Shown here: piece after piece, positions 1-8,649 of the stretch
Position numbering within the stretch: position 1 is the first letter of the stretch
Layout: the number at the start of each line of letters is the position of its first letter
Assembly: GCA_964058805.1 (NCBI GenBank)
Contig: CAXKVV010001891.1
Location: forward strand, 1 to 30,511
DNA from: Schoenoplectus triqueter
Taxonomy: Eukaryota > Streptophyta > Magnoliopsida > Poales > Cyperaceae
DNA: 30,511 nt
Reading direction: 5' to 3'
Notes under the pieces: model-generated
Databases searched by the model: none
What the model was told of the DNA's origin: nothing
What the model saw: only the letters and a program-made list of their open reading frames with translations
Translations under genes and position numbers: made by a program

Positions 1-603
1 GAAAGGAACAGTCATATTGTTTGCTCCAATAAAAATTAGTTTTTGACCTTTTGATCTAGCCACGACAATATATATCATCATATATAATATCCTTCATTTT
101 AGTATATAGAAGGTTATAGGATCGAAATTTGATTAAAAAAATCTCTTCTAGATAACGCTTAATGATTTTGGCCAATATTTATAACAAAAAAATATTTTCC
201 CTAGGGTAATCAAAATTCAACTGCGGTGTTGGGTTTGAATCACTTGGTAATTTTTCTTCTCTTTTTTTTTTTGTGGTGAGAAAATAATCACTAGCTAGTT
301 GATTGCTAGGTCAAATGGTCGAGCCAAAAGTCTGTTATAGAATTTTTTGGCTATTGTAGGATTTATTCGTTTAATATGTGATTAGTTTGTAAATTTTTTA
401 AAATAATATATGGAACATACGAATCAATTGCGCAAGATGGAGATGATAAAACAACAAGTTTAAAATTGTGACGACAACGATGTATTTTCCTATGTGAGAC
501 ATTATGTGTTGAATTAATGCTTGCAACACTACAAACCGAAAATATATCTTCTATGTGAAATTTTAAAGCTAATGACAAAAGCATAATGACCAAAGAACAA
601 ACA
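1..603. other. AT-rich flank, no gene seen
   Basis: I see no convincing coding region, RNA gene or bounded repeat here. The few short open frames are low-complexity and AT-driven. The right edge is set by the retrotransposon target duplication. Confidence 0.6.
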
Positions 604-608
604 GTAAC
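604..608. repeat. Left target-site duplication (GTAAC)
   Basis: GTAAC directly precedes the TGTTGG start of the 5' LTR and recurs directly after the ...TAACA end of the 3' LTR at 7537-7541. A perfect 5-bp duplication is the normal signature of copia integrase and shows that this is one intact insertion rather than a recombined chimera. Confidence 0.95.
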
Positions 609-803
609 TGTTGGAATTAATTATTATTAATTACAATATGTATGGGCTTATATGTAATAAATATATTATATAATGGACTGTCAAATTATACCCATAATAA
701 AGTGATCAAATTCTGTATCAGGTTTATTATATGTCATGAGAAGTGGGACCTTTAATGTGTAGAATGCGTATTAATGACTTTATGATTTAGTGATGGTCTG
801 AAT

Positions 804-811
804 TATATAAA
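804..811 (+). promoter_or_regulatory. LTR TATA box, start of transcription expected near 835
   Basis: TATATAAA followed by G lies 196 bp into the 5' LTR, and the same sequence is in the 3' LTR at 7079-7086. A plant TATA box normally places the start 25-35 bp downstream, which would put the U3/R boundary near 830-845. The start itself is inferred. Several ATGs (for example 903, 914) would then precede the proposed Gag start in the leader. Confidence 0.6.
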
Positions 812-1187
812 GTCTCATAATAATACAATTATGCTATTGGTCCCTGGAGAACACAACTATAGATAGCTTTCTGATTAAGCAGCGAACCCGTTAAGAGAGA
901 ATATGGATCCGATATGGACCCGTTAAGGTATAACTGCACTATGTTATATGGACGTCCATATATATGCAGAGATACAGTTGGCTTTGGACATCTTTTCGTT
1001 TTCCCACTTTCTGGCACCCTTTCATTTCCAACAGATCCAGATCTCTCTCTTTTAACACTGTTCCAGAAGAGAAGAAATTGTCTGACGCCGGTCCTCTCAA
1101 TCACTCCATCGGATTAGAGGAAGATCGCTGGAAGGCTAAAGGAGTCTGGTGATCAACGGGGTTGTGTCTCTCTGGAAGACTGACAGC

Positions 1188-1197
1188 ATGGATCAAG
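1188..1197 (+). other. Candidate LTR-encoded Gag start exon (ATG plus seven bases)
   Basis: An ATG at 1188-1190 is followed by two more codons and a single G, then by the donor GTAACT. Read through without splicing, the frame stops after nine codons. If spliced to 2282, the lone G joins CA to complete an alanine codon and the frame runs into Gag. This gives Gag a start with three codons upstream of that alanine, replacing the first four residues of the genomic frame, whose own ATG at 2269 sits inside the acceptor tract. Supporting evidence is sequence only; upstream ATGs in the leader are a caveat. Confidence 0.5.
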
Positions 1198-1263
1198 GTA
1201 ACTTAATTTATGTTTAGGGTTCACTAGAGGATCATGGCCATAACAGTAAATTATTCTAACAAT

Positions 1264-1276
1264 TGGTATCAGCGCC
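1264..1276 (+). other. Primer-binding site (initiator tRNA-Met type)
   Basis: TGGTATCAGCGCC starts two bases after the 5' LTR. It matches the usual copia site complementary to the 3' end of initiator tRNA-Met at all but one position (C where A is usual at base 10). It primes minus-strand DNA synthesis in this family. Confidence 0.9.
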
Positions 1277-2268
1277 TACTCTAGTTGAACTGTTAAGATC
1301 TAATGACTGATTTAAAAATTTCTGATCTGTATTCCGCTGCGGTTATTTTTGAATCATCTCAAGATCAAATAATATTGGTTATTTGAACGGGCGGTTATGT
1401 AAATTGGCGGATATGTAAATGAACGGGACCGCCGCAGTTAGGAAGCCCGTTCAGTATTTTCATGCCTAACTCTTTTTTGCAGAAGGATTATGAGATAGTA
1501 TGACCCTGTTGCCTTATGTGAAACTTATAATGCATGAATGATTGATGTGTGTAAAGCGGTCTAAGGTGCCAATTAATTATTTTTATTTTGGTGGCTTGCA
1601 TGTCACATAATTTTCATTTATTATTAGGATAGTAATTTGGTAAAAATGAGAGATTTATATTAAGCATAGGATGATGCCTTGTGAAGAGGATTCTTACGAA
1701 GAAGATCATCATGCCTTGGGTCATACTATCTCGCTTATAAATTTATTATGTTGGTTGTTGTTTATTCGGTATTGATTGTATGAACCCATGAATTGATATT
1801 TAGGTTAAGCCAACATATTTGAGAAATTTATTTGGATAATGTTAAATCATTATGAAGGCTTCAGATAAAATATATTTTTTGAAATAATTAACAAAATTAT
1901 TATCTTACCAAAGTAAGCTCTTATATTGGCGTTAATTATTTTTTAAGACTTATATACGGACGATATACATATAATATTTGATTTTTGGACTATCCCAAAG
2001 GAAAGACAACAATCACTTATTATATGTAAACAGATTGTAGTAATATATAGGTAATGGTCAATAAGTTTTAGGTGTGATTAGTTGATTGCCCCAAAGGAAA
2101 GTTGACTAATTGACATCAAATGGACCGTTATATATAATTATTACGCCTAATTATCTTACAATAATAATTGATTCCAAAGAACATTTATTATTTGAGGATA
2201 CTTAGTTAATGGTATATGTCTTATTTTGATTTAATATTATAATTCAGACATTTGATTCGTTATATTGC
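1277..2268 (+). other. Long untranslated leader of the retrotransposon
   Basis: About 990 bp separate the primer site from the gag frame, with stops in all forward frames and no ORF of note. A 13-base word, CCCCAAAGGAAAG or a one-base variant, occurs twice (about 1993-2005 and 2089-2101). The stretch is best read as leader, mostly intronic under the splice model. Confidence 0.75.
1384..1453 (+). other. Leader hairpin with two alternative 5' arms
   Basis: TGAACGGG occurs at 1384-1391 and again at 1420-1427, and its exact complement CCCGTTCA lies at 1446-1453. The near arm gives an 8-bp perfect stem with an 18-nt loop; the far arm gives the same stem around a larger loop. It lies about 110-180 nt after the primer site, inside the proposed intron. 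Packaging or dimerisation signals sit in this place in other retroelements, but the function here is a guess. Confidence 0.4.
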
Positions 2269-4146
2269 ATGTATTTTTCAGCAAAGATTACTGATCTTAC
2301 TGCCGGCATCAATAGCATTCCGATGCTGACGGGTTCTAATTATAAGGAATGGAAAGATACCTTAGAGATTATTCTTGGGTGTCTTGATCTAGATATAGCG
2401 TTACAGCAGGCTAAACCACCTGTACCTGCTGCAGACAGTCCTGACAATGTTCAGAATGCGCATGCACGGTGGATGAGGTCAAATCGCTTGTGTCTTAAGG
2501 TCATGCAAAGGACCATTCCTGAAAGTTTTAGGGGACCTGTTTCTGATTCCACTCTGGCCTTGGACTATCTTAAGGAACTTGAGCAGAGGTTTGTTAGGAA
2601 TGAGAAGGCTGAAATAGGCATTCTATTAAACAAACTCTGCACAATGAAGTACAATGGCAGAAGTAATGTCAGGGAGCACATTCTTGAAATGATGAATACC
2701 GCTTCAAAATTGAAGGCTCATAAACTGGACATATCGGAAGATATGTTGGTCTATTTGTCTCTCAACTCTCTTCCCACTTCTATTGGGCAATTCAAGGTAA
2801 GCTACAACTGTCAGAAGGAATCATGGACAGTCAATAAGCTCATCTCGCACTGTGTTCAGGAGGAAGAGCGTTTGAAGACGGACAAGGGCGAGAGTGCAAA
2901 CATTGCTTCCACATCTAAAGGAAAAGGGAAACAGAAACGTAAAATCAATTCAGATGCTGCGACTACAAGTTCGCAGAAGAAACCCACTAAGGACAAGAAA
3001 CCGGTTATCAAGACAGAGCCGGATAAGGAAAAGAAAGGGTATTTTTTTTGTGGATCTGAAGGGCACATGAAGAAAAATTGTACCAATTATCACGCATGGC
3101 GTGCAAAGAAAGGTAATTTTTCTCTTGTTTGTGAAGAAGTTAATTCAGTTTCAGTTTCAATAGACACATGGTGGATAGATTCGGGTGTAACAACTCACAT
3201 ATCTGTGTCTATGCAGGGTTGCCGAAATTACCGTAGACCAAGAGATGGTGAAAGATACATCTATGTAGGCGATGGCAATAAGACAGAAGTTGAAGCCATA
3301 GGGCATTTCAGATTACTTATGAAAACTGGTTTATATTTGGATTTGTATGATACTTTTGTTGTGCCGTCTTTTAGACGGAACTTAATTTCTATTTCCGCAT
3401 TGGACAAATTAGGTTTTTCTTGTTCATTTGGAGATGGAAAATTTAGTTTGTATCGACACTCCAATATGGTTGTTTCTGGTTTTCTGTCCGTTATGGATAA
3501 TCTTTATGCTTTAGATACTATTGCTTCCTATAATGAGACCTTGAATAATGAAACTCGAAATGTTAGACAAAAATTAACACATCAGGATTCAGCTGCACTT
3601 TGGCACAAGCGTTTAGGTCATATTTCTCAACAGAGAATTATACGTCTTGTTCAAAGTGAAATCCTGCGGCCCTTGGATATGTCGGACCTTGGTCCGTGCA
3701 TTGAATGTGCTAAGGGCAAACAAACAAGCATGCGTAAGTATACAGCCAATCGTATGACGGATGTTCTTGAGCTGATACATACGGATATATGCGGACCATT
3801 CCCTACAGCAACTAGGAATGGTCATGTATATTTTATCAGTTTCATTGACGATTATTCTAGATATGGCTATATATATTTAATTAAAGAAAAGGTTCAAGCT
3901 TTGGACACATTTAAATCCTTCAAGTCTGAAGTCGAGTTACAACTCAACAAAAGGATTAAAGGCGTCAGATCAGATCATGGTGGTGAATATTACGGTCACT
4001 CTGACGGCTCGGGAGAGCAACGTCCAGGGCCTTTTGCTAAATTCTTGGAGGATAATGGGATTGTGCCACAGTATACAATGCCGGGTTCACCGACAATGAA
4101 CGGTGTAGCTGAAAGACGCAATCGAACATTAATGGAGATGGTGTGA
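2269..4146 (+). pseudogene. Gag, protease and integrase segment, ended by premature TGA
   Basis: This open stretch encodes 625 residues. Residues 10-200 are a copia Gag of the UBN2 type (NYKEW motif near 26-30). Next come a Lys-rich linker and a zinc knuckle at 258-271 whose first Cys is Tyr while the other Cys-His-Cys ligands remain. The protease motif WIDSGVTTH has its Asp at 304. The integrase zinc-binding region starts with WHKRLGH near 445. The core retains D506, D569 and E615. The second Asp-to-Glu interval is longer than the common 35 residues because of an insert after GGEYY. The stop falls twelve codons after that Glu, cutting off the rest of integrase and all of RT. The ATG at 2269 is the first in frame but lies within a splice-acceptor-like tract, so the natural start may be the LTR ATG at 1188. 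Confidence 0.93.
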
Positions 4147-4149
4147 AAC

Positions 4150-5616
4150 ATGATTTCTCATACATCGCTTCCATTGAACCTCTGGGGAGAAGCACTTAAG
4201 ACAGCAGCATACATTTTGAATCGGGTACCGACTAAGGCAGCAAACAAAACTCCATATGAGTTGTGGACTGGACGAAAACCTAGTCTCCAACATTTTAGAA
4301 TTTGGGGTTGTCCAGCTGAAGCTCGGCCTTATAGGCCACAAGAGAAAAAGTTGGATGAAAGGACTGTTAGCTGCTATTTTATCGGATATGCAGAAAGGTC
4401 TCGTGGGTACAAATTTTATGATCCCACTAATAGAATAATTTTTAAGACAAATACAGTTAAGTTCTTTGAGGATGTTATGGTTCAGAGGGGAAATACAAAT
4501 CAAATTGTCTTTGAAGAATCACATGATTCTCCTATACGAGAGGCACCCACATCGGTACCAATTGTAATAAGGATATCTGGAGACTCATTGGTTCATGAAC
4601 ACACATCTGTGGTGAATGAACCTATAGTCAATGAACCTCCAGAAATAGAAGAGAATCCGGAACAAGACAATGTTGATGTTGATGAGGAACCTATACCACC
4701 TCAAGAACCTCAAGAAACTGTGCCTTTAAGACGGTCCACCAGAGAGAGAAGAAGCGCAATATCTAATGATTATATTGTGTTTCTTCAAGAAAATGAATTC
4801 AACATTGGCGTGATGGAGGATGATCATGTCACTCTCCGTCAGGCTTTAGAAAGTGTGAATTATCATAAATGGACCAAAGCCATGGATGAAGAAATAAAGT
4901 CAATGTATGACAACAACGTCTGGGATATCGTCCCTTTACCTCAAGGTGTGAAACCTATTGGTTGCAAATGGATATTTAAGACCAAAAAGGATTCAGAAGG
5001 TAATGTGGAAAGATATAAAGCACGACTAGTTGCTAAGGGATTTACACAGAAAGAAGGTATTAACTTTACGGAAACTTTCTCGCCTGTGTCAACGAAAGAT
5101 TCTTTTAGAATTATCATGGCTTTAGTGGCACACTTTGACCTTGAGTTACATCAGATGAACGTTAAGACTGCATTTCTCAATGGCGACATTGATGAATGCA
5201 TTTATATGTCGCAACCACCGAATTACGAATCTGATGACTCGAAACAGATGGTTTGCAAATTAAAGAAGTCTATCTATGGACTCAAACAAGCGTCTCGACA
5301 GTGGTATTTCAAATTTCATCAAGTAATTATCTCATTCGGATTTGAGTCTAACTTGGTGGATGAATGTATATATCACAAGTTCAGTGGGAGTAAGTTTGTA
5401 TTTCTGGTTTTATATGTCGATGACATATTGCTTGTCAGTAACGATAAAAATATGATGCATGAAATCAAGAAATTTCTTTTCAAACATTTTAATATGAAAG
5501 ATCTTGGCGAAGCATCGTATGTGTTAGGTCTTAAAATACACAGAGATAGAAATAAGGGTATTTTAGGACTTTCACAACAAGCATATATCGATAAAGTTCT
5601 CAATGGAAAGTTGTAA
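4150..5616 (+). pseudogene. Integrase C-terminus and reverse transcriptase segment
   Basis: This is the same frame as the preceding segment, one codon after the stop, so it is not a separate gene. Residues 1-100 are the integrase tail with the copia GKKP-like GRKPS and WGCPA motifs. An acidic, Pro-rich spacer follows at about 115-200. RT begins near NNVWDIV (about 254). The catalytic box normally reading [10 protein letters not shown] has Asn in place of Asp at residue 337, and the YVDD box is intact with Asp at 424 and 425. The frame leaves the homology near 5601 and stops at 5614-5616 because of the upstream deletion. Confidence 0.92.
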
Positions 5617-5821
5617 ACCAGGAAATACCCCTGTTGCTAAAGGAGACAAGTTTAGTCTTGATCAGTGCCCAAAAACATAACTCGAGAAATCAGAAATGCA
5701 TCAGATTCCATATGCTTCCTTGATAGGAAGTCTTATGTATGCTCAAGTGTGTACGCGTCCGGATATTGCGTATATCATAGGAATGCTTGGTCGCTATCTC
5801 AGTAATCCTGGTATGAATCAC
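5603..5821 (+). pseudogene. RT C-terminal connection in shifted frame, with internal TAA
   Basis: Starting at 5603 in the next frame, the conserved copia sequence resumes ([12 protein letters not shown], then IPYASLIGSLMYA and TRPDIAY). A TAA at 5678-5680 interrupts it and a TAG at 5822-5824 ends it at the usual NHW position. Each open piece is too short to stand out by length alone. The match to copia order places it between RT and RNase H. Confidence 0.88.
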
Positions 5822-5824
5822 TAG

Positions 5825-6388
5825 AAAGCAGCCAAAAGGGTACTACGGTACTTGCAAAGAACGAAGAATCACATGTTAACATATCGGCGATCAGACAAGC
5901 TTGAGGTCATTGGGTATACTGATTTCGACTTTGCGGGTTGTGTGGATAGCTTAAAGTCAACATCCGGTTATATTTTTATGTTGGCTGGAGGAGCTATTTC
6001 TTGGAGGAGTGCAAAGCAATCCATGATTGTCTCCTCCACCATGGCAGCCGAATTCATTGTGTGTTTCGAGGCATCGAACCATGGAATATGGCTAAGGAAC
6101 TTTGTCACAGGGCTGCGCATTGTGGATACTATTAAGTTACCACTTAAGTTATATTGTGACAATAGTTCAGCAGTGCTGTATTCTAACAACAACAGGAGCT
6201 CGTCGAAATCCAAACATATCGACATTAAGTTCATTGCTGTGAAGGAGAGAGTTCAGAGTGGACTTATAAGTATTGAGCATATTGGTACAGCTTCCATGCT
6301 AGCAGATCCACTGACTAAGGGATTGATACCCAAACAGTTTCATGAGCATGTCGCTCATATGGGTATATATGTTATAGAGGATTATTAG
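5825..6388 (+). pseudogene. RNase H segment of the copia polyprotein
   Basis: The segment reads from the KAAKRVLRYLQ motif just after the TAG to the natural stop TAG at 6386-6388. It contains YTDFDFAGC, STSGYIF, SSTMAAEF, YCDNSSA and ADPLTKG, which cover the acidic catalytic positions of copia RNase H. An internal ATG at 5852 is just a methionine codon inside the domain, not a gene start. The end matches the usual length for the family. Confidence 0.92.
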
Positions 6389-6806
6389 GTTGAGTGGGAG
6401 TTTGTACTTGTATTTCTTTTTTTTCTTTTTTTATGTTTTATATGATATACTTTTTCAGATATCATGCAGTAGTTCTTATATGATATTCTGTGATTTCGTA
6501 TGTATCATGCAGTTATTCAGTTATTCAGTTTTATATACACTCTGAGCTTATAATCGACCTCTAATTCAGATTGGTTAAGGTGACCAAATTGAAAATAGGC
6601 ATGTGGATCACATTACATGTAATTTTTAAACTACACATCCCCTTCATGATTCATGTCATTCAGTTATGTTTATATCGTGATTTATGTCAGTTTAGTTTCG
6701 CTTTATGAGACGAATACTGCATAAAGTCCCTATAAATATGATTGATGGACGGAATTGGATGATGACATAAAAGGTTATGACAGCATAGTTAAGAGTACTC
6801 AATTCA

Positions 6807-6855
<49 letters not shown>

Positions 6856-6868
6856 TCAGATACATATA
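6389..6868 (+). other. 3' internal non-coding region of the retrotransposon
   Basis: About 480 bp lie between the pol stop and the polypurine tract. It is T-rich and contains ATCATGCAGT twice (6461 and 6504) and a long (TA)n array. No additional frame such as an env-like gene is present. Confidence 0.85.
6808..6852. repeat. (TA)n microsatellite inside the retrotransposon
   Basis: About 22 uninterrupted TA units lie shortly before the polypurine tract. An open frame across it on the minus strand, with an Ile-Tyr run, is an artefact of the repeat. Confidence 0.95.
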
Positions 6869-6872
6869 GCCC

Positions 6873-6883
6873 AAGTGGGAGAT
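6873..6883 (+). other. Polypurine tract
   Basis: AAGTGGGAGAT directly abuts the TGTTGG start of the 3' LTR. This is the standard copia plus-strand priming site. Confidence 0.92.
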
Positions 6884-7536
6884 TGTTGGAATTAATTATT
6901 ATTAATTACAATATGTATGGGCTTATATGTAATAAATATATTATATAATGGACTGTCAAATTATACCCATAATGAAGTGATCAAATTCTGTATCGGGTTT
7001 ATTATATGTCATGAGAAGTGGGACCTTTAATGTGTAGAATGCGTATTAATGACTTTATGATTTAGTGATGGTCTGAATTATATAAAGTCTCATAATAATA
7101 CAATTATGCTATTGGTCCCTGGAGAACACAACTATAGACAGCTTTCTGATTAAGCAGCGAACCCGTTAAGAGAGAATATGGATCCGATATGGACCCGTTA
7201 AGGTATAACTGCACTATGTTATATGGACGTCCACATATATGCAGAGATACAGTTGGCTTTGGACATCTTTTCGTTTTCCCACTTTCTGGCACCCTTTTAT
7301 TTCCAACAGATCCAGATCTCTCTCTCTTAACACTGTTCCAGAAGAGAAGAAACTGTCTGACGCCGGTCCTCTCAATCACTCCATCGGATTAGAGGAAGAT
7401 CGCTGGAAAGCTAAAGGAGTCTGGTGATAAACGGGGTTGTGTCTCTCTGGAAGACTGACAGCATGGATCAAGGTAACTTAATTTATGTTTAGAGTTCACT
7501 AGAGGATCATGACCATAACAGTGAATTATTCTAACA
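6884..7536 (+). repeat. 3' LTR of copia element (653 bp)
   Basis: It is the same length as the 5' LTR with 12 substitutions, 11 of them transitions. It repeats the TATA box (7079-7086), the ATG at 7463-7465 and the splice donor at 7473. It could therefore start read-out transcripts into the 3' flank and splice them. Confidence 0.97.
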
Positions 7537-7541
7537 GTAAC
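7537..7541. repeat. Right target-site duplication (GTAAC)
   Basis: Identical to 604-608; it closes the insertion. Confidence 0.95.
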
Positions 7542-7799
7542 AAACAAAATTTTGAAGAAATAGGGAACTTGTAATGAATTAGCTGCCACACGAAATGACA
7601 CTAAAATCTGTGACACTCTCGATCCAGAAAACTCTAAAACTATGATGTAAACTCTGTAAATCCTGTGTGGACAGGACATTATGTTATGTGTAAGCTGGCA
7701 GTAAGAGATTGCATATATAGTTCATGTGAGCTATCTTCATTGCGTGATGGATTCTTTGGGGATTATATTTATATTTGTTAAAATTATATTAAAATTATA

Positions 7800-7957
7800 T
7801 TTGTATTCATAAACTTTTATTAGGCGGATACAAATGAATACGGATATTAAATGAATGATAAATTTCTAAATTATATTACTCTAAAATGTACAATATTTAA
7901 TGGATATTCAACGAATAAGGATTCGGATTAAATTCAGTGATGAATAAGAAATAAGAA

Positions 7958-8004
<47 letters not shown>

Positions 8005-8262
8005 TAAATATTTAGGATAATAAAATTATTTTAGATACTAATAAGATTTGGAATGCTACTTGTTAATGTTTATAATAAATAACATTATATAGAAATATAT
8101 ATTTTGACAACTTATACTAATTTATAACTAAAAACCTTGTAAGTATTCTTTCTATTTCTGATACAAATAATTCAGATATCCACATTATTCTATAGTTTGA
8201 AAAATAAAATATGTGTATTATGGATATAGAACGGATACGAGTACGAATATGAATGACATATC
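7800..8262. repeat. Possible degenerate hAT-like non-autonomous element
   Basis: Words such as GGATACAAATGAATACGGAT near 7814 and ATGGATATAGAACGGATACG near 8220 bracket an AT-rich core with a TA array. They resemble the subterminal CGGAT/ATCCG words of the element at 29592-30203. No clear terminal repeat or target duplication was found, so the limits are approximate. Confidence 0.3.
7960..7998. repeat. (TA)n microsatellite
   Basis: About 19 perfect AT/TA units. Confidence 0.95.
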
Positions 8263-8549
8263 TATAAATATTTTTTCAGCTACGAGCCGAATGAAACAAA
8301 TAATATCTGCTCCATTTACATCCCAGATTCTTCACTGTTCTCAAATTAAATTTTCAGAAAATTTCAAAGAAGTTAATTTTCGAGACCCACAGAATCAGCA
8401 GCAATTTGTTCAATAATAAAAATCTCAAAGTAGCAGACTAGCAAGGCCGAAGAAGGAAAAGAAAACAAAGCAAAAAACAAAGAAAATATTTATAACGACT
8501 TGCTTATTTGATCTATTAGCAAGATATAATAGCTTGGCATCCGGCCAGC

Positions 8550-8649
8550 CACGTCATCAGTCTTTAATTACACGTGCTGGTGTACAGTACACTGTACATT
8601 GTACAAAAGACAATTATGTATATTTTTTTTTGATGAAATAGTACAGTAC
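8550..8649. promoter_or_regulatory. Orphan cluster of ACGT and GTAC motifs
   Basis: CACGTCA (8550-8556), a CACGTG G-box (8571-8576) and six GTAC cores (8582, 8587, 8594, 8601, 8641, 8646) fall within 100 bp. GTAC is the core bound by SBP/SPL factors including the copper regulator SPL7; ACGT cores are bound by bZIP/bHLH factors. The four central GTACs form a near palindrome. No coding region follows on either strand within several kb, so this may be a promoter remnant, a non-coding RNA promoter, or chance. Confidence 0.3.

Larger units (their letters stand above)
609..1261 (+). repeat. 5' LTR of copia element (653 bp)
   Basis: It begins TGTTGGAATTAATTA and ends TTCTAACA. It matches 6884-7536 over its full length with no indel and 12 substitutions. 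It carries a TATA box near 804 and, close to its 3' end, an ATG (1188) followed ten bases on by a good splice donor. Short open frames inside it (for example from 914 to 1117) recur in the 3' LTR because the LTRs are duplicates; they look incidental. Confidence 0.97.
1198..2281 (+). other. Candidate 1,084-bp intron in the retrotransposon leader
   Basis: The donor context is CAAG|GTAACT, close to the plant AG|GTAAGT consensus. The acceptor context is GTATTTTTCAG|CA, with a T-rich tract. The interval is AT-rich like plant introns and its removal keeps the gag frame open. It contains the last 64 bp of the LTR, the primer-binding site and the leader hairpin, so a spliced RNA could not prime reverse transcription and would act only as message. 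Splicing is known for some copia elements; this particular arrangement is my inference. Confidence 0.5.
2269..6388 (+). pseudogene. Broken gag-pol polyprotein of the copia element
   Basis: The whole region encodes Gag, protease, integrase, RT and RNase H in copia order. It is read in one frame to about 5601 and then in the next frame to 6388. Breaks: TGA at 4144-4146 in the integrase region where an Arg codon is expected; a frameshift near 5602 that looks like an 11-bp loss, by comparison with the usual spacing of this conserved segment; TAA at 5678-5680; and TAG at 5822-5824 where Trp is usual. Key-residue losses: the first Cys of the Gag zinc knuckle is Tyr (3040-3042), and the first RT catalytic Asp is Asn (5158-5160). 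Most of these changes fit C-to-T or G-to-A transitions, as expected from decay of methylated DNA. No functional polymerase can be made from this copy. Confidence 0.95.
609..7536 (+). mobile_element. Ty1/copia LTR retrotransposon, full length but coding-dead
   Basis: The 6,928-bp element has every structural landmark: two 653-bp LTRs starting TG and ending CA, a GTAAC target duplication, a tRNA-iMet-type primer site after the 5' LTR, and a polypurine tract before the 3' LTR. The polyprotein order is Gag, protease, integrase, reverse transcriptase, RNase H; integrase before RT defines Ty1/copia rather than Ty3/gypsy. The 5' leader between primer site and gag is unusually long (about 1 kb). Three stops, a frameshift and key-residue changes make it non-autonomous, though its LTRs and cis signals look complete. 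The two LTRs differ at 12 of 653 positions (1.8%), 11 of them transitions, so insertion was fairly recent in evolutionary terms. I do not assign a named lineage. Confidence 0.97.

Noticed and set aside
829..1152. Several open frames on both strands in the LTRs (also 7104-7427)
   Set aside because: They recur only because the LTRs are duplicates, have no recognisable domain, and lie in promoter/leader sequence.
2856..4503. Minus-strand frames across gag-pol
   Set aside because: They are antisense shadows of the clear plus-strand copia domains.
6692..6874. Minus-strand frame with a Tyr-Ile run
   Set aside because: Generated by the (TA)n microsatellite.
7389..7679. Minus-strand frame of 96 codons spanning the 3' LTR edge
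   Set aside because: It crosses the transposon/host junction and has no family resemblance.
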